A stretch of DNA of 64,000 nucleotides, taken from positions 1 through 64,000 of the forward strand of contig NZ_JADDXW010000015.1 of assembly GCF_017183135.1 (NCBI RefSeq), in the 5' to 3' direction. The position numbers and the translations under genes were made by a program. Positions 49,498-57,246 of the stretch are shown here, one piece after another. This DNA comes from Aurantimonas marina. Lineage in GTDB: Bacteria > Pseudomonadota > Alphaproteobacteria > Rhizobiales > Rhizobiaceae. The first letter of the stretch is position 1, and every line of letters begins with the position of its first letter. A model generated the notes under the pieces. That model saw nothing but the letters and a program-made list of their open reading frames with translations, had not been told where the DNA came from and did no database searches.

Positions 49498-49680
49498 ATG
49501 GAGTACGCCGAAGGCTTCCCGGTCGAGATTATGCGCGAAACAGAATCCGGGCGCCTTGTGATCCAAGCCAGCAATGAGGCGAGCACAACGTTACGGAAGT
49601 TGATTTGCTGGACCTTCTGGCATGGCTTCTGATAGACTACCCTCGTCTTCTAGATCGGGAAATGAAATGGCAAAATCACT
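49498..49680 (+). pseudogene. Possible frameshifted small conserved ORF
   Basis: From the ATG at 49498 the frame reads MEYAEGFPVEIMRETESGRL then VIQASNE. If one base is added near 49580 it continues as EHNVTEVDLLDLLAWLLIDYPRLLDREM. The joined pattern, a short strand segment, NEG.(H/Y)N.T.VDL.(D)L..WL, is familiar from small alphaproteobacterial proteins. As it stands the frame ends at 49632. Low certainty; it could also be chance. Confidence 0.35.
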
Positions 49681-49828
49681 CTTCCTGGTCGGCGGGAAAT
49701 CGCTTACGATCGCAGCAGCAACAGCGGCGTTTTTCATATTCGCTATCGTGATCAACGCCGTTTCGACCGAGTTCTGTCATGACAGAGCGTGTGCCCCTGA
49801 CGAGCAGCCGGCGTGGGCGACACGCTAG
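49667..49828 (+). CDS. Tiny membrane ORF 1 upstream of wzy
   Basis: The product is 53 aa with one hydrophobic helix (SLTIAAATAAFFIFAIVINAV) and a short polar tail containing two Cys. I recognise no family. It overlaps the next tiny ORF by 16 bases. The chain of overlaps into the polymerase gene argues that it is translated. Confidence 0.5.
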   Translation: MAKSLFLVGGKSLTIAAATAAFFIFAIVINAVSTEFCHDRACAPDEQPAWATR

Positions 49829-50001
49829 ACGGTTTCATCATGTCATTGCTCATATCGACGGTCTTCATATCCACCGGTGCTCTTTTTCTCGCCCAGATGA
49901 TCTCGGTCGATGAAGATGGGCGACCGTTGCATGTCGGCGTGTGGTCTCGCATGTACGCCTTGGCTGCGACGATCTGGGCGGTTGTCCTATGGCTGGTGTG
50001 A
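49813..50001 (+). CDS. Tiny membrane ORF 2 upstream of wzy
   Basis: The product is 62 aa from a GTG at 49813, or 53 aa from the ATG at 49840. It has two hydrophobic helices (MSLLISTVFISTGALFLAQMI and MYALAATIWAVVLWLV) with a short polar link. No family is recognised. Its end overlaps the polymerase start by 13 bases. It may be an accessory membrane peptide of the polymerase. Confidence 0.5.
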   Translation: MGDTLDGFIMSLLISTVFISTGALFLAQMISVDEDGRPLHVGVWSRMYALAATIWAVVLWLV

Positions 50002-51440
50002 CGCTCAGGAACGCGGTTCTGGTGACGCCTGTCACCCTCGCACTGGTCTACTTCGCAGCCGGTATCGGCCTGTTTCTCCTCGGCCCGATAGATTGGCCGG
50101 TGCCCGACTGGTCTCTGACGACCGCTTATCTTCTGGCGGCGCTCGCTCTGATCGCAGGCGGCTTCGCGGTCGGGATCATGACGCCACCGGTAGCAGCGCC
50201 TATGCCCTGGGTAAGGTACGCCGTCCTGGCCGGCGCGGTCGGCAGCATCCTTCTTCTGTTTCCGTCGGCCTACGTCTATACGCACAGTGCGCCCTGGGAT
50301 TTCTTTTCGCTGCTTGGCGATCAGCGGCTCGCCTACGAGAAGATGCAGCAGACGCTTCGCGAGCCTGAGTCTTTGCGTTCTGTCGTGGCCACGGCGCGAA
50401 TGCTGCTTGGCCCCGTCACCTTCGTTCTACCGGCTCTGGCAATCTTGACGTGGGGATCTCTCGGCTCACGGCTCAAGGTACTCGCGGCGATAGGTATCTT
50501 CGCGGCTTGCTCGTTTTCGATCTTCCGGGGCACCGACAAGGAAATCTTTGACCTTCTGATCCTGCAGGCCGCCGCCGTCGCCGTGGTGTTGTGTCGGCGC
50601 ATCGTCACGTCCGGCTTTCCTTCACTGCAACGGCTTGTGATGTTCGGTCTGGTCGCTGCGTTGACGGCCTTTTTCGCAGCCGGCAGTTTCATCGAGAGAA
50701 AGGCGCAGCGGCTGGGATTTGACGCAGCGGAGGTCGTGGAAGAGCAGGCCGAAGCCGCAGCAGCAGTTGAGGGGGAGTCCGGTGGGACCGCTGAAGTCCC
50801 GCCCGCGAGCGCGGGTGGGACCGCTGAAGTCCCGCCCGCGAGCGCCAAGGCAGCGCCAAATTTATTCTGTATGTCCGGCGACGTGTGCGCCAAAGCCTCA
50901 TCGCAGGCCGGTGTAGCATCGGAGGCGGAGGTCGGTCGCCAGTTCGCCCTCTCGATGGCGACCGCCTATGCCACGCAGGGATATTACGGGCTATCTCTCG
51001 CACTGGAAAAGCCGACCCTCTCGATGTACGGATTCGGCCACTCGAACATTTTGACACGGGTCTACGTGGCACTGACCGGCGATGTCGATTTCCCGGATCG
51101 GGCGCTCACATATCGCATCGGCGAAGAAGGATGGGATCAGCGCTATCAGTGGGCGAGCGCCTACACATGGCTGGCGAACGACTTCGGCGTCTACGGTGCG
51201 GCGTTGGTTATTGGCTTGATCGCCTTGATTTGGGCCTCGGCGTGGAAGGATGCGGTTCTCGCTGGAAATCAGGCCGGCGGGGTCGTGTTCTGCCTCTTGG
51301 CGCTGTTCTTCGTGTACCTCCCCGCAGGCAATCAGATCATGCAGATCGGCGACGGCTACGCCGCCCTGATCGCATGGGTGCTGATCTGGCTCGCGTATAA
51401 GCTATTCATTGGGGTTGGGGTGCCAGTTCGACCCCGCTGA
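49989..51440 (+). CDS. Wzy-like O-antigen polymerase
   Basis: The product is 483 aa with about 11 membrane segments. A large non-membrane loop lies between about residues 240 and 330, followed by a hydrophilic part containing YATQGYYGLSLALEKP and FGHSNILTRVY, and two or three more helices. This layout, the large loop, and the place in a Wzx-containing cluster suggest the repeat-unit polymerase; sequence motifs of Wzy are weak. The loop contains a tandem in-frame repeat of GGTAEVPPASA (bases 50781-50846). ATG at 49989, overlapping the preceding tiny ORF. Confidence 0.7.
   Translation: MAGVTLRNAVLVTPVTLALVYFAAGIGLFLLGPIDWPVPDWSLTTAYLLAALALIAGGFAVGIMTPPVAAPMPWVRYAVLAGAVGSILLLFPSAYVYTHSAPWDFFSLLGDQRLAYEKMQQTLREPESLRSVVATARMLLGPVTFVLPALAILTWGSLGSRLKVLAAIGIFAACSFSIFRGTDKEIFDLLILQAAAVAVVLCRRIVTSGFPSLQRLVMFGLVAALTAFFAAGSFIERKAQRLGFDAAEVVEEQAEAAAAVEGESGGTAEVPPASAGGTAEVPPASAKAAPNLFCMSGDVCAKASSQAGVASEAEVGRQFALSMATAYATQGYYGLSLALEKPTLSMYGFGHSNILTRVYVALTGDVDFPDRALTYRIGEEGWDQRYQWASAYTWLANDFGVYGAALVIGLIALIWASAWKDAVLAGNQAGGVVFCLLALFFVYLPAGNQIMQIGDGYAALIAWVLIWLAYKLFIGVGVPVRPR
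50781..50846 (+). repeat. Two 33-base tandem palindromic repeats inside wzy
   Basis: Two nearly identical 33-base units lie head to tail. Each contains the hairpin GTGGGAC-CGCTGAA-GTCCCGC. Each encodes the 11 residues GGTAEVPPASA in the polymerase frame, so the insertion keeps the gene open. Confidence 0.85.
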
Positions 51441-51650
51441 CAGCGACTCCACCTCGCGGCCAAGCGTCGACTATCACCAGCAACATTTTCACGCTGGACC
51501 GTCATTCGACGAGACTTCGAAAATCTGCCACAGAGATCTGCGTCGACACCAAAACTGCCGCTTAGGCATGGTGCCAACGGGCCTTCGCCGGCTGATCGTT
51601 CAAACCGGCTTCGAAGCGATCATCCGAAGCCGAAAACGGAGTGATTTGAA

Positions 51651-51684
51651 GTAGCGCGCGTGGGCATTTGATTGTGCGCGCTAC
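51651..51684 (+). repeat. Inverted repeat between wzy and the protease gene
   Basis: GTAGCGCGC is followed 16 bases later by GCGCGCTAC (9-bp perfect stem). It lies between the convergent polymerase and protease genes. It has no T-run; it may act as a weak bidirectional terminator. Confidence 0.5.
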
Positions 51685-51717
51685 AGGACCGGCTGTGAAT
51701 TCCGCTTACCCTCGCTC

Positions 51718-54621
51718 TCACACGAAGTCGAAATCGCTGGCGGAGATGTCGGCGGCGTTGACGCCGGACAGAATGACGGTATCGCCACCGAAGGTGAGAT
51801 AGGTGACCGCCCCATATTGGTTTACGGCGATATCGGCGAAGGTCAGTCCGCGGCCTGAAAGGTCGATAAGATCCTGCCCGCCTACGGGATCGGCATCGAA
51901 ATCGGTGATGAGATCAACACCCGAACCGGCGACGTCGTAGACGAAGCGGTCGTTGCCGCCGGCGCCGATCAGCACGTCGAAATCCCCTCCACCGCCGGTC
52001 AGCAAATTGTTGCCGCCGGAGCCGGCGATGATGTCGTTGAACGCCGATCCGACGGCGTTCTCGATCGAATTCAGGAAATCCTGGCTGACTCCATCATAGG
52101 TTACGTTGCCGGTCAGATCGATCTGCACACCGCGATCGGCGTTGCCGAGCGTGACCGTGTCGCTGCCGCCAAGTCCATAGAGAAAGTCCGTACCGGCTCC
52201 GCCTTCGAAAATATTGTCGCCGTTCGTTCCGAAAAGCAGGTCGGTAAAATCGGTGCCGACGACGTTTTCGAACTCGTAGATGCGGTCCCGCGTGCTACCG
52301 ACATCCCCCACGCCGCCGAGAAGATCGACGAAGACGCCGCCTACCGCACCGCTATAGCTGATCGTGTCGATGCCGCCGAGCCCGTTGATGAGGTCGGCAC
52401 CGCCCATACCATTGAAGACGTTGTCGCCGGCCGATCCGAACAAGGCATCCGCGAATTGCGAGCCGATGGCATTCTCGATCGAGATGAGAATGTCCTGCGC
52501 CACGCCATCATAGGCCAGCTGAGCGGTCAGATCGACCTGCGCGGTGAAGGGACCGGCCGCCAGCGCGGTGAACAGGAAGGAGACCGTATCGGAGCCGCCA
52601 TATCCGTTGATGATGTCCGAGCCGCCCATGCCGATGAACACGTTGTCCTCGTTCGATCCGATGAGCAGATCGGCGAAATTGGAACCGATGGCGTTCTCGA
52701 TCGAGATCAGCGTATCAAGGCCCAGTCCGTCGTCCGAAACGCCGCTGAACAGATCGACGACGACGCCTTGATGGGCGGAAATGAAATAAGCGGTATCCGA
52801 GCCGGCGCCGCCGATCAAAGTGTCGGCACCGGCATTGCCCTGCAAGAGATCGTCTCCCCGCATGCCGAAGAGCGTGTTCTGCCCGGCGTCGCCGACCAGA
52901 TAATCGTCCCCGTCGCCGCCGATCGCGTGTTCCACATTGAAGAACTGCAACTCGACACCGTCGATCGTGCTCACCGCCCCGGTCAACTGAATGGTGGAGT
53001 TGGAGATGACCGCCGACGCGTTCACGACGTCGCTGCCGCCATTGAGATCATTGAAGCTAGTGCCATGCCCCGCCATGCCGGCGTATTGGGAATATTCCTC
53101 GGTAAAGACATAACGGTCGTCATTGCTGGCTGCACGGCCGTACAGATTCAGGTCGATGTCGCGAACGGTGAGGACGTCAGCGCCTGCGTCATCGACGATC
53201 CGCACCGTCCAGTCGCCGAAGCTCGACTCGCCGCGGAAGGCCTGGCTTTCGAAGGTGTAGCGGCCATCAAAGGCGGCACCGCCGGCCTGGTCATTGATCA
53301 GGACATGCTCCGCCCCGGTTGGCGATGTGAGGTAGATATCCATGTCGGCAAGAGCTGTCGTCGAAAAATCCAGCTCCAGCGTCAGCCGCTCGACGATGAT
53401 GGCCTGCTCCTCGTTCAGCGTGAACGAGGTGCCGGTCGAATTGCCATCCGGAATCACCACGGGGGCGCCGGCGATCGCGTCTTCCGTCGTCATCACTTGA
53501 TTGGCGCTGGTTCGCGCGGCATTAAAGAAATTCCACGTTTCGGCCAGACGCACCGCCGCGTGGGCATCGACCAGCCCGTAACCATAGTCATTGCTGTAAT
53601 GCAGGCCGCCGCCGTTCCAGTTGTCGGCCTGGTTGAAGTGCCAGGGGGTGCGTTCGGAACCGGCGATCGTCGCGTCGTCGACAACGCTGCCGACGTGGCG
53701 GGCGGAATAGGCCAGGATGTCCTGCACGTCGCGCCAGCCGAGCCCGGCGTTGGCGTCCACCATCAGCGTCACGACGCCGGCAACCATCGGCGCGGCCGAG
53801 GAGGTTCCGTTGAAGGTGCTGGTGTAATTGGTGGCGTTATAGCCCGCAGCGCCCGTCCGGTCCGTCGTCACCACCTGTCCCGGCGTACCGAAGCCGGAGA
53901 CCAGATTGGCTGTGCCAAAGGACGAATAGGAGGAGACGAAGCCGTTCTGGTCGACCGCCGCGACGACGATCTGCTGCGTGTTGTTCGTCCAGGGGTCGGA
54001 GTTCACGTCGTAGTTGTCGAAGCGGGAATTGCCCGCCGACTTGACGATGTTGGTGCCGAGCCCGCCGCGCCCGGCGCTGACCGCCAGATTGATCGAATTG
54101 TCGATCTCGGCGAAACGCAACGCGTTGTAGCCGAAGCCGAATTCCGAATTGGCATCGTTGGCGATGCCTTGGCTGATATTGATGACGTCGCCGCCATTGG
54201 CCGAAGCGCTGTAAATGGAATCGCGAATGTCCTGCAGCCAGCCATCGTTGATGAACGCAGCGGTCTGGTACCCGACCATGGTCGCACCGTGGGCGACGCC
54301 GGTGACACCGATGCCGTTGTTGCCGACCGCGCCGATGATTCCCATGACGGCCGTGCCGTGGGAATTGTTGTTCAGCCCGAACGGATCGCCGTCGTTGTTG
54401 AACCAGTCGTAGTCGAAGACGGTGTCGTAATTCGCGGCCAGATCCTCGTGCAGATAGTCGAAACCGTCATCGATCACGAAGACCTTGACGCCGGCGCCGG
54501 TGTAATCGTCCCAGAGCGAGTTCAGGCCGTTCGCATTGACGATGTTGAGATCGAGCAGGCCGGGGGTCGTGTTGCGCAGATGCCATTGCTGGCCGAACAT
54601 CGGGTCGTTGGGGAGGGACAT
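51718..54621 (-). CDS. RTX-type S8 subtilisin-like serine protease
   Basis: The product is 967 aa and has no signal peptide. The N-terminal S8 peptidase domain (about 1-365) has Asp D51 in VFVIDDGFDYLHEDL, His H88 in NNNSHGTAVMG, oxyanion Asn N198, and Ser S274 in NGTSSAAPMVAGV. A P/proprotein-convertase domain follows (about 393-495). From about 567 the protein has RTX-like calcium-binding repeats (GGDGDDYLVGDAGQNTLFG, GNAGADTLIGGAGSDT) and several repeats with ISIENAIGS.FAD.L.GS. The ending DISASDFDFV is typical of type I secretion substrates. Secretion genes (ABC transporter, HlyD) are not adjacent. It lies within the polysaccharide region, on the opposite strand. Confidence 0.93.
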   Translation of the reverse strand: MSLPNDPMFGQQWHLRNTTPGLLDLNIVNANGLNSLWDDYTGAGVKVFVIDDGFDYLHEDLAANYDTVFDYDWFNNDGDPFGLNNNSHGTAVMGIIGAVGNNGIGVTGVAHGATMVGYQTAAFINDGWLQDIRDSIYSASANGGDVINISQGIANDANSEFGFGYNALRFAEIDNSINLAVSAGRGGLGTNIVKSAGNSRFDNYDVNSDPWTNNTQQIVVAAVDQNGFVSSYSSFGTANLVSGFGTPGQVVTTDRTGAAGYNATNYTSTFNGTSSAAPMVAGVVTLMVDANAGLGWRDVQDILAYSARHVGSVVDDATIAGSERTPWHFNQADNWNGGGLHYSNDYGYGLVDAHAAVRLAETWNFFNAARTSANQVMTTEDAIAGAPVVIPDGNSTGTSFTLNEEQAIIVERLTLELDFSTTALADMDIYLTSPTGAEHVLINDQAGGAAFDGRYTFESQAFRGESSFGDWTVRIVDDAGADVLTVRDIDLNLYGRAASNDDRYVFTEEYSQYAGMAGHGTSFNDLNGGSDVVNASAVISNSTIQLTGAVSTIDGVELQFFNVEHAIGGDGDDYLVGDAGQNTLFGMRGDDLLQGNAGADTLIGGAGSDTAYFISAHQGVVVDLFSGVSDDGLGLDTLISIENAIGSNFADLLIGSNEDNVFIGMGGSDIINGYGGSDTVSFLFTALAAGPFTAQVDLTAQLAYDGVAQDILISIENAIGSQFADALFGSAGDNVFNGMGGADLINGLGGIDTISYSGAVGGVFVDLLGGVGDVGSTRDRIYEFENVVGTDFTDLLFGTNGDNIFEGGAGTDFLYGLGGSDTVTLGNADRGVQIDLTGNVTYDGVSQDFLNSIENAVGSAFNDIIAGSGGNNLLTGGGGDFDVLIGAGGNDRFVYDVAGSGVDLITDFDADPVGGQDLIDLSGRGLTFADIAVNQYGAVTYLTFGGDTVILSGVNAADISASDFDFV

Positions 54622-54724
54622 CGATCGGATTCCTTCTTCTGGTTCGGCAGAACGCGCATGGCCTGCGGCGTCTGTCCCAATTTAGGTCCGCGCGACCAGC
54701 TGCTAACGGCTGGCGCGGGGCCGC

Positions 54725-55120
54725 TCAAAGTTTCCGCAATTGCTCCGCATAGACGACCGGGCCGCGGCAGGTCGTCATGTTGACGTAATAGCCGGAGATC
54801 TCGACGCGCGCGCCCAGGGGCACGTCCGTCGCAACGTAGGAGACGCCGACAAGCTCGCCGCCGTCTGTTCTGATCTTGGGACATTCGACGCCGTCGCCGC
54901 GGGTCGCGTAGGTGCCCGTCACCGTCACGCGCTCCTGCGACCCGGCCGGCTTTTCCGCTTCCGCCACGCGGTCTCCCATTCTGTCGGCGCGCAGCCCGTC
55001 GATCTCCGCCAAGGGCAAATCCGGCGGAGACCCACCGTTCTCCACTCCGCAGGCAGACAACATGGCGGCGAAAATGACCGCCACCGCCGCCGGTATGAAG
55101 GCTCGAATAGGTCCCGTCAC
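54725..55120 (-). CDS. Small lipoprotein
   Basis: The product is 131 aa from a GTG at 55120 with AGGGGG upstream. It has a lipoprotein signal peptide: IRAFIPAAVAVIFAAMLSAC with lipobox LSAC. The mature part has GERVTVTG-like ERVTVTGTYATRGDGVECPKI and ARVEISGYYVNMTTC, an OB-fold-like beta pattern with two Cys. The function is unknown. It lies 100 bases before the protease gene on the same strand, and may be co-transcribed. Confidence 0.75.
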   Translation of the reverse strand: MTGPIRAFIPAAVAVIFAAMLSACGVENGGSPPDLPLAEIDGLRADRMGDRVAEAEKPAGSQERVTVTGTYATRGDGVECPKIRTDGGELVGVSYVATDVPLGARVEISGYYVNMTTCRGPVVYAEQLRKL

Positions 55121-55499
55121 GCCATCCCCCTGGTTACTTCGTGAACTGGTAGATGCAGAATGGACCAAAGGCATCCATTATTATACCGCAGCCAATTCCA
55201 TCGAAAGTATACCGTCGAAATTTCCATCGAACTGGGCCGCATCACGAGGCTAAGGCCAAAACGACGTTGCGTCAAGATTTGTAGAAAACGACAGTCACGG
55301 GCAGATGAAGGAGGCCGCCGAGGGGATGTCCAGCGAGGATGCTGCGGTTGCGGCGGCCATGTCGGCTCCTGCCGGCGCCCCGGGGAGGCCGGAAGGCGGG
55401 AGGCATGGGTCGTGTCCCGCGTGGCGGTGTAGCTGAGCCGTCATCGAGGTTCCGCGGTAGGGTCGAGTTGCTGACCCAACCGAACCGATCGCAGAGCCG
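55121..55499. other. Gap next to the IS256-type relic
   Basis: No gene is supported in this stretch. The last 110 bases before 55500 probably belong to the left end of the degenerate insertion sequence, since they lead directly into its transposase start. No clear terminal inverted repeat was identified. Confidence 0.4.
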
Positions 55500-55988
55500 A
55501 TGACCAAAATCATGATGGACCTGCACGAGGTGATCGAGAAGAGGGCTGACGCCGCCATTTCGCGCGAGACGATCGGCTTTACCGCCAAACGGCTGATGGA
55601 ACCTGGAGGTCGGCGTTGCGACCGGCGGCGGTTATGGCGAGAAGAACGCCGGGCGCACAACGCGCTTCATGATGCTGCTGCATCTGCCGCGACCGGAAGG
55701 TCATGACAACGCGCCGCGAGCCAAGAATGGACGGGGCTCTCGCAGGTCATGGCGTCGATGCCGTCGTGACGCGAGCACGCGCACCATCGTAACCTTGCCT
55801 CCGGAACTGCTGCCGCACGAACGGCGTCGGCCTCCTCCCGAATGACGCGGCCGTTGTGCGCCTCGTCGGCACGCCGCTACTGGAACACAGCGATGCATCG
55901 GCCGGCCGGCGCACGCTACACGGCGCTGGCAACCGTCGCGCCCATGGGCGATGATGCCGTCATCGGCCGGCCTGCCGTGGCATCCTGA
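55500..55988 (+). pseudogene. Degenerate IS256-family transposase
   Basis: The start MTKIMMDLHEVIEKRADAA, then RETIGF.A.RLME, and YGEKNAGRTT in a shifted frame, match the N-terminus of IS256-family transposases in alphaproteobacteria. Near 55858 RLVGTPLLEHSD, and in another frame ARYTALATVAPMGDDAVIG with RPAVAS and a stop, match the family's C-terminus (LLEQ.DEW...RARYM.LE). The family is about 400 aa; less than half remains, with frameshifts and a large internal deletion including the DDE catalytic core. It is inactive. It lies between the protease/lipoprotein genes and the second sugar operon, so it may mark a rearrangement point. Confidence 0.75.
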
Positions 55989-56100
55989 CCAAGCAGGCCC
56001 GCGCCTAACACACCACGGTGACGATCGGCGCCAGTTACATCACGCCATAAGGCAGCATCCGTAATTGCTCCGGCGCAGTCGGTAGGATAGTTGTGCGGGA

Positions 56101-57246
56101 ATGGCTGCTTCCCCCGCTCCGATTCCTCTCACCGCCCCCGACCTCTCCGGCAAAGAGCTCCGATACGTGGCGGAGGCCGTAGCTGCTCGTCACCTCGCTG
56201 GTGACGGCGATTTCACGAAACGTTGCCATGCGTGGCTGGAACGGGAAACCGGAGCGGCGAGAGCGCTGCTCACCCATTCCTGTACGGCGGCGCTGGAAAT
56301 GGCGGCGCTGCTGCTCGACATTATGCCGGGCGATGAGGTGATCATGCCGTCTTATACGTTCGTGTCGACGGCCAATGCCTTTGTCCTGCGCGGCGGTGTC
56401 CCGGTCTTTGTGGATATTCGGCGCGATACGCTGAACCTCGACGAGAGACTGATCGAAGCGGCGATCACACCTCGGACACGGGCGATCGCCGTCGTCCACT
56501 ATGCGGGCATCGCCTGCGAGATGGATGCGATCATGGCGGCTGCGGCGCGACACGGTCTCGCGGTCGTCGAAGATGCCGCGCAGGGTTTGCTGGCGACCTA
56601 TCGCGGGCAGGCGCTCGGGAGCATCGGTGCCCTCGGAGCCCTGAGCTTCCACGAGACCAAGAATGTGGTGTCGGGCGAGGGGGGGGCATTGCTGGTCAAC
56701 GACGCGTCGCTGGCGCACCGCGCCGAGATCCTGCGCGAGAAGGGAACCGATCGCAGCCGCTTCCTGCGCGGCGAGACCGACAAGTACACCTGGCAGGACA
56801 TCGGATCGTCCTTTCTGCCCAGCGAGATCGTCGCGGCATTCCTGTTGGCGCAGCTGGAAGAGGCCCGGGCCATCACCGAGCGCCGCGTCCGGCTCTGGCG
56901 GATGTATGATGAACTCCTGGCGCCGCTTGAGGCTTCGGGTGCGCTGTCCCGTCCTGGCGTGCCGGCGGAATGCACGCCCAACGGCCATATCTATTATGTG
57001 ATGCTGGCGAGCGATCGGGGCCGGCAGGCGGTGATCGATCATCTGGCCGCGGCCGGTGTGCGGTCCGCCTTCCACTATGTGCCGCTGCACGATTCGCCAG
57101 CCGGACAGCGCTTCGGTCGAGCGGTCGGGGACCTGCCGGTGACCGCCGAGGCGTCGCGGCAACTGCTGCGGCTGCCGCTTCACGCGGGCCTAGCCGACAC
57201 CGACCTTGGGCGGATCGCCGCACTGCTGCGTGAGGCGCTGGATTGA
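56101..57246 (+). CDS. wecE: dTDP-4-amino-4,6-dideoxygalactose transaminase (WecE/RffA type)
   Basis: This PLP enzyme aminates dTDP-4-keto-6-deoxyglucose to dTDP-Fuc4N. The product is 381 aa of the DegT/DnrJ/EryC1 fold. It has LTHSCTAALEMAALLLDIMPGDEVIMPSYTFVST, VVEDAAQG, and the PLP Lys in LSFHETKNVVSGEGG. The FHETKN form and the C-terminal HFHYVPLH-like FHYVPLHDSPAGQRFG are hallmarks of WecE. It overlaps the next gene by 4 bases. The dTDP-glucose 4,6-dehydratase in the same operon provides its substrate. Confidence 0.92.
   Translation: MAASPAPIPLTAPDLSGKELRYVAEAVAARHLAGDGDFTKRCHAWLERETGAARALLTHSCTAALEMAALLLDIMPGDEVIMPSYTFVSTANAFVLRGGVPVFVDIRRDTLNLDERLIEAAITPRTRAIAVVHYAGIACEMDAIMAAAARHGLAVVEDAAQGLLATYRGQALGSIGALGALSFHETKNVVSGEGGALLVNDASLAHRAEILREKGTDRSRFLRGETDKYTWQDIGSSFLPSEIVAAFLLAQLEEARAITERRVRLWRMYDELLAPLEASGALSRPGVPAECTPNGHIYYVMLASDRGRQAVIDHLAAAGVRSAFHYVPLHDSPAGQRFGRAVGDLPVTAEASRQLLRLPLHAGLADTDLGRIAALLREALD

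Noticed and set aside
52456-54783. A 775-codon plus-strand open frame opposite the RTX protease
   Set aside because: It has no recognisable domain and a biased composition, and it mirrors the codons of the clear protease gene on the other strand. It is an antisense shadow in GC-rich DNA.
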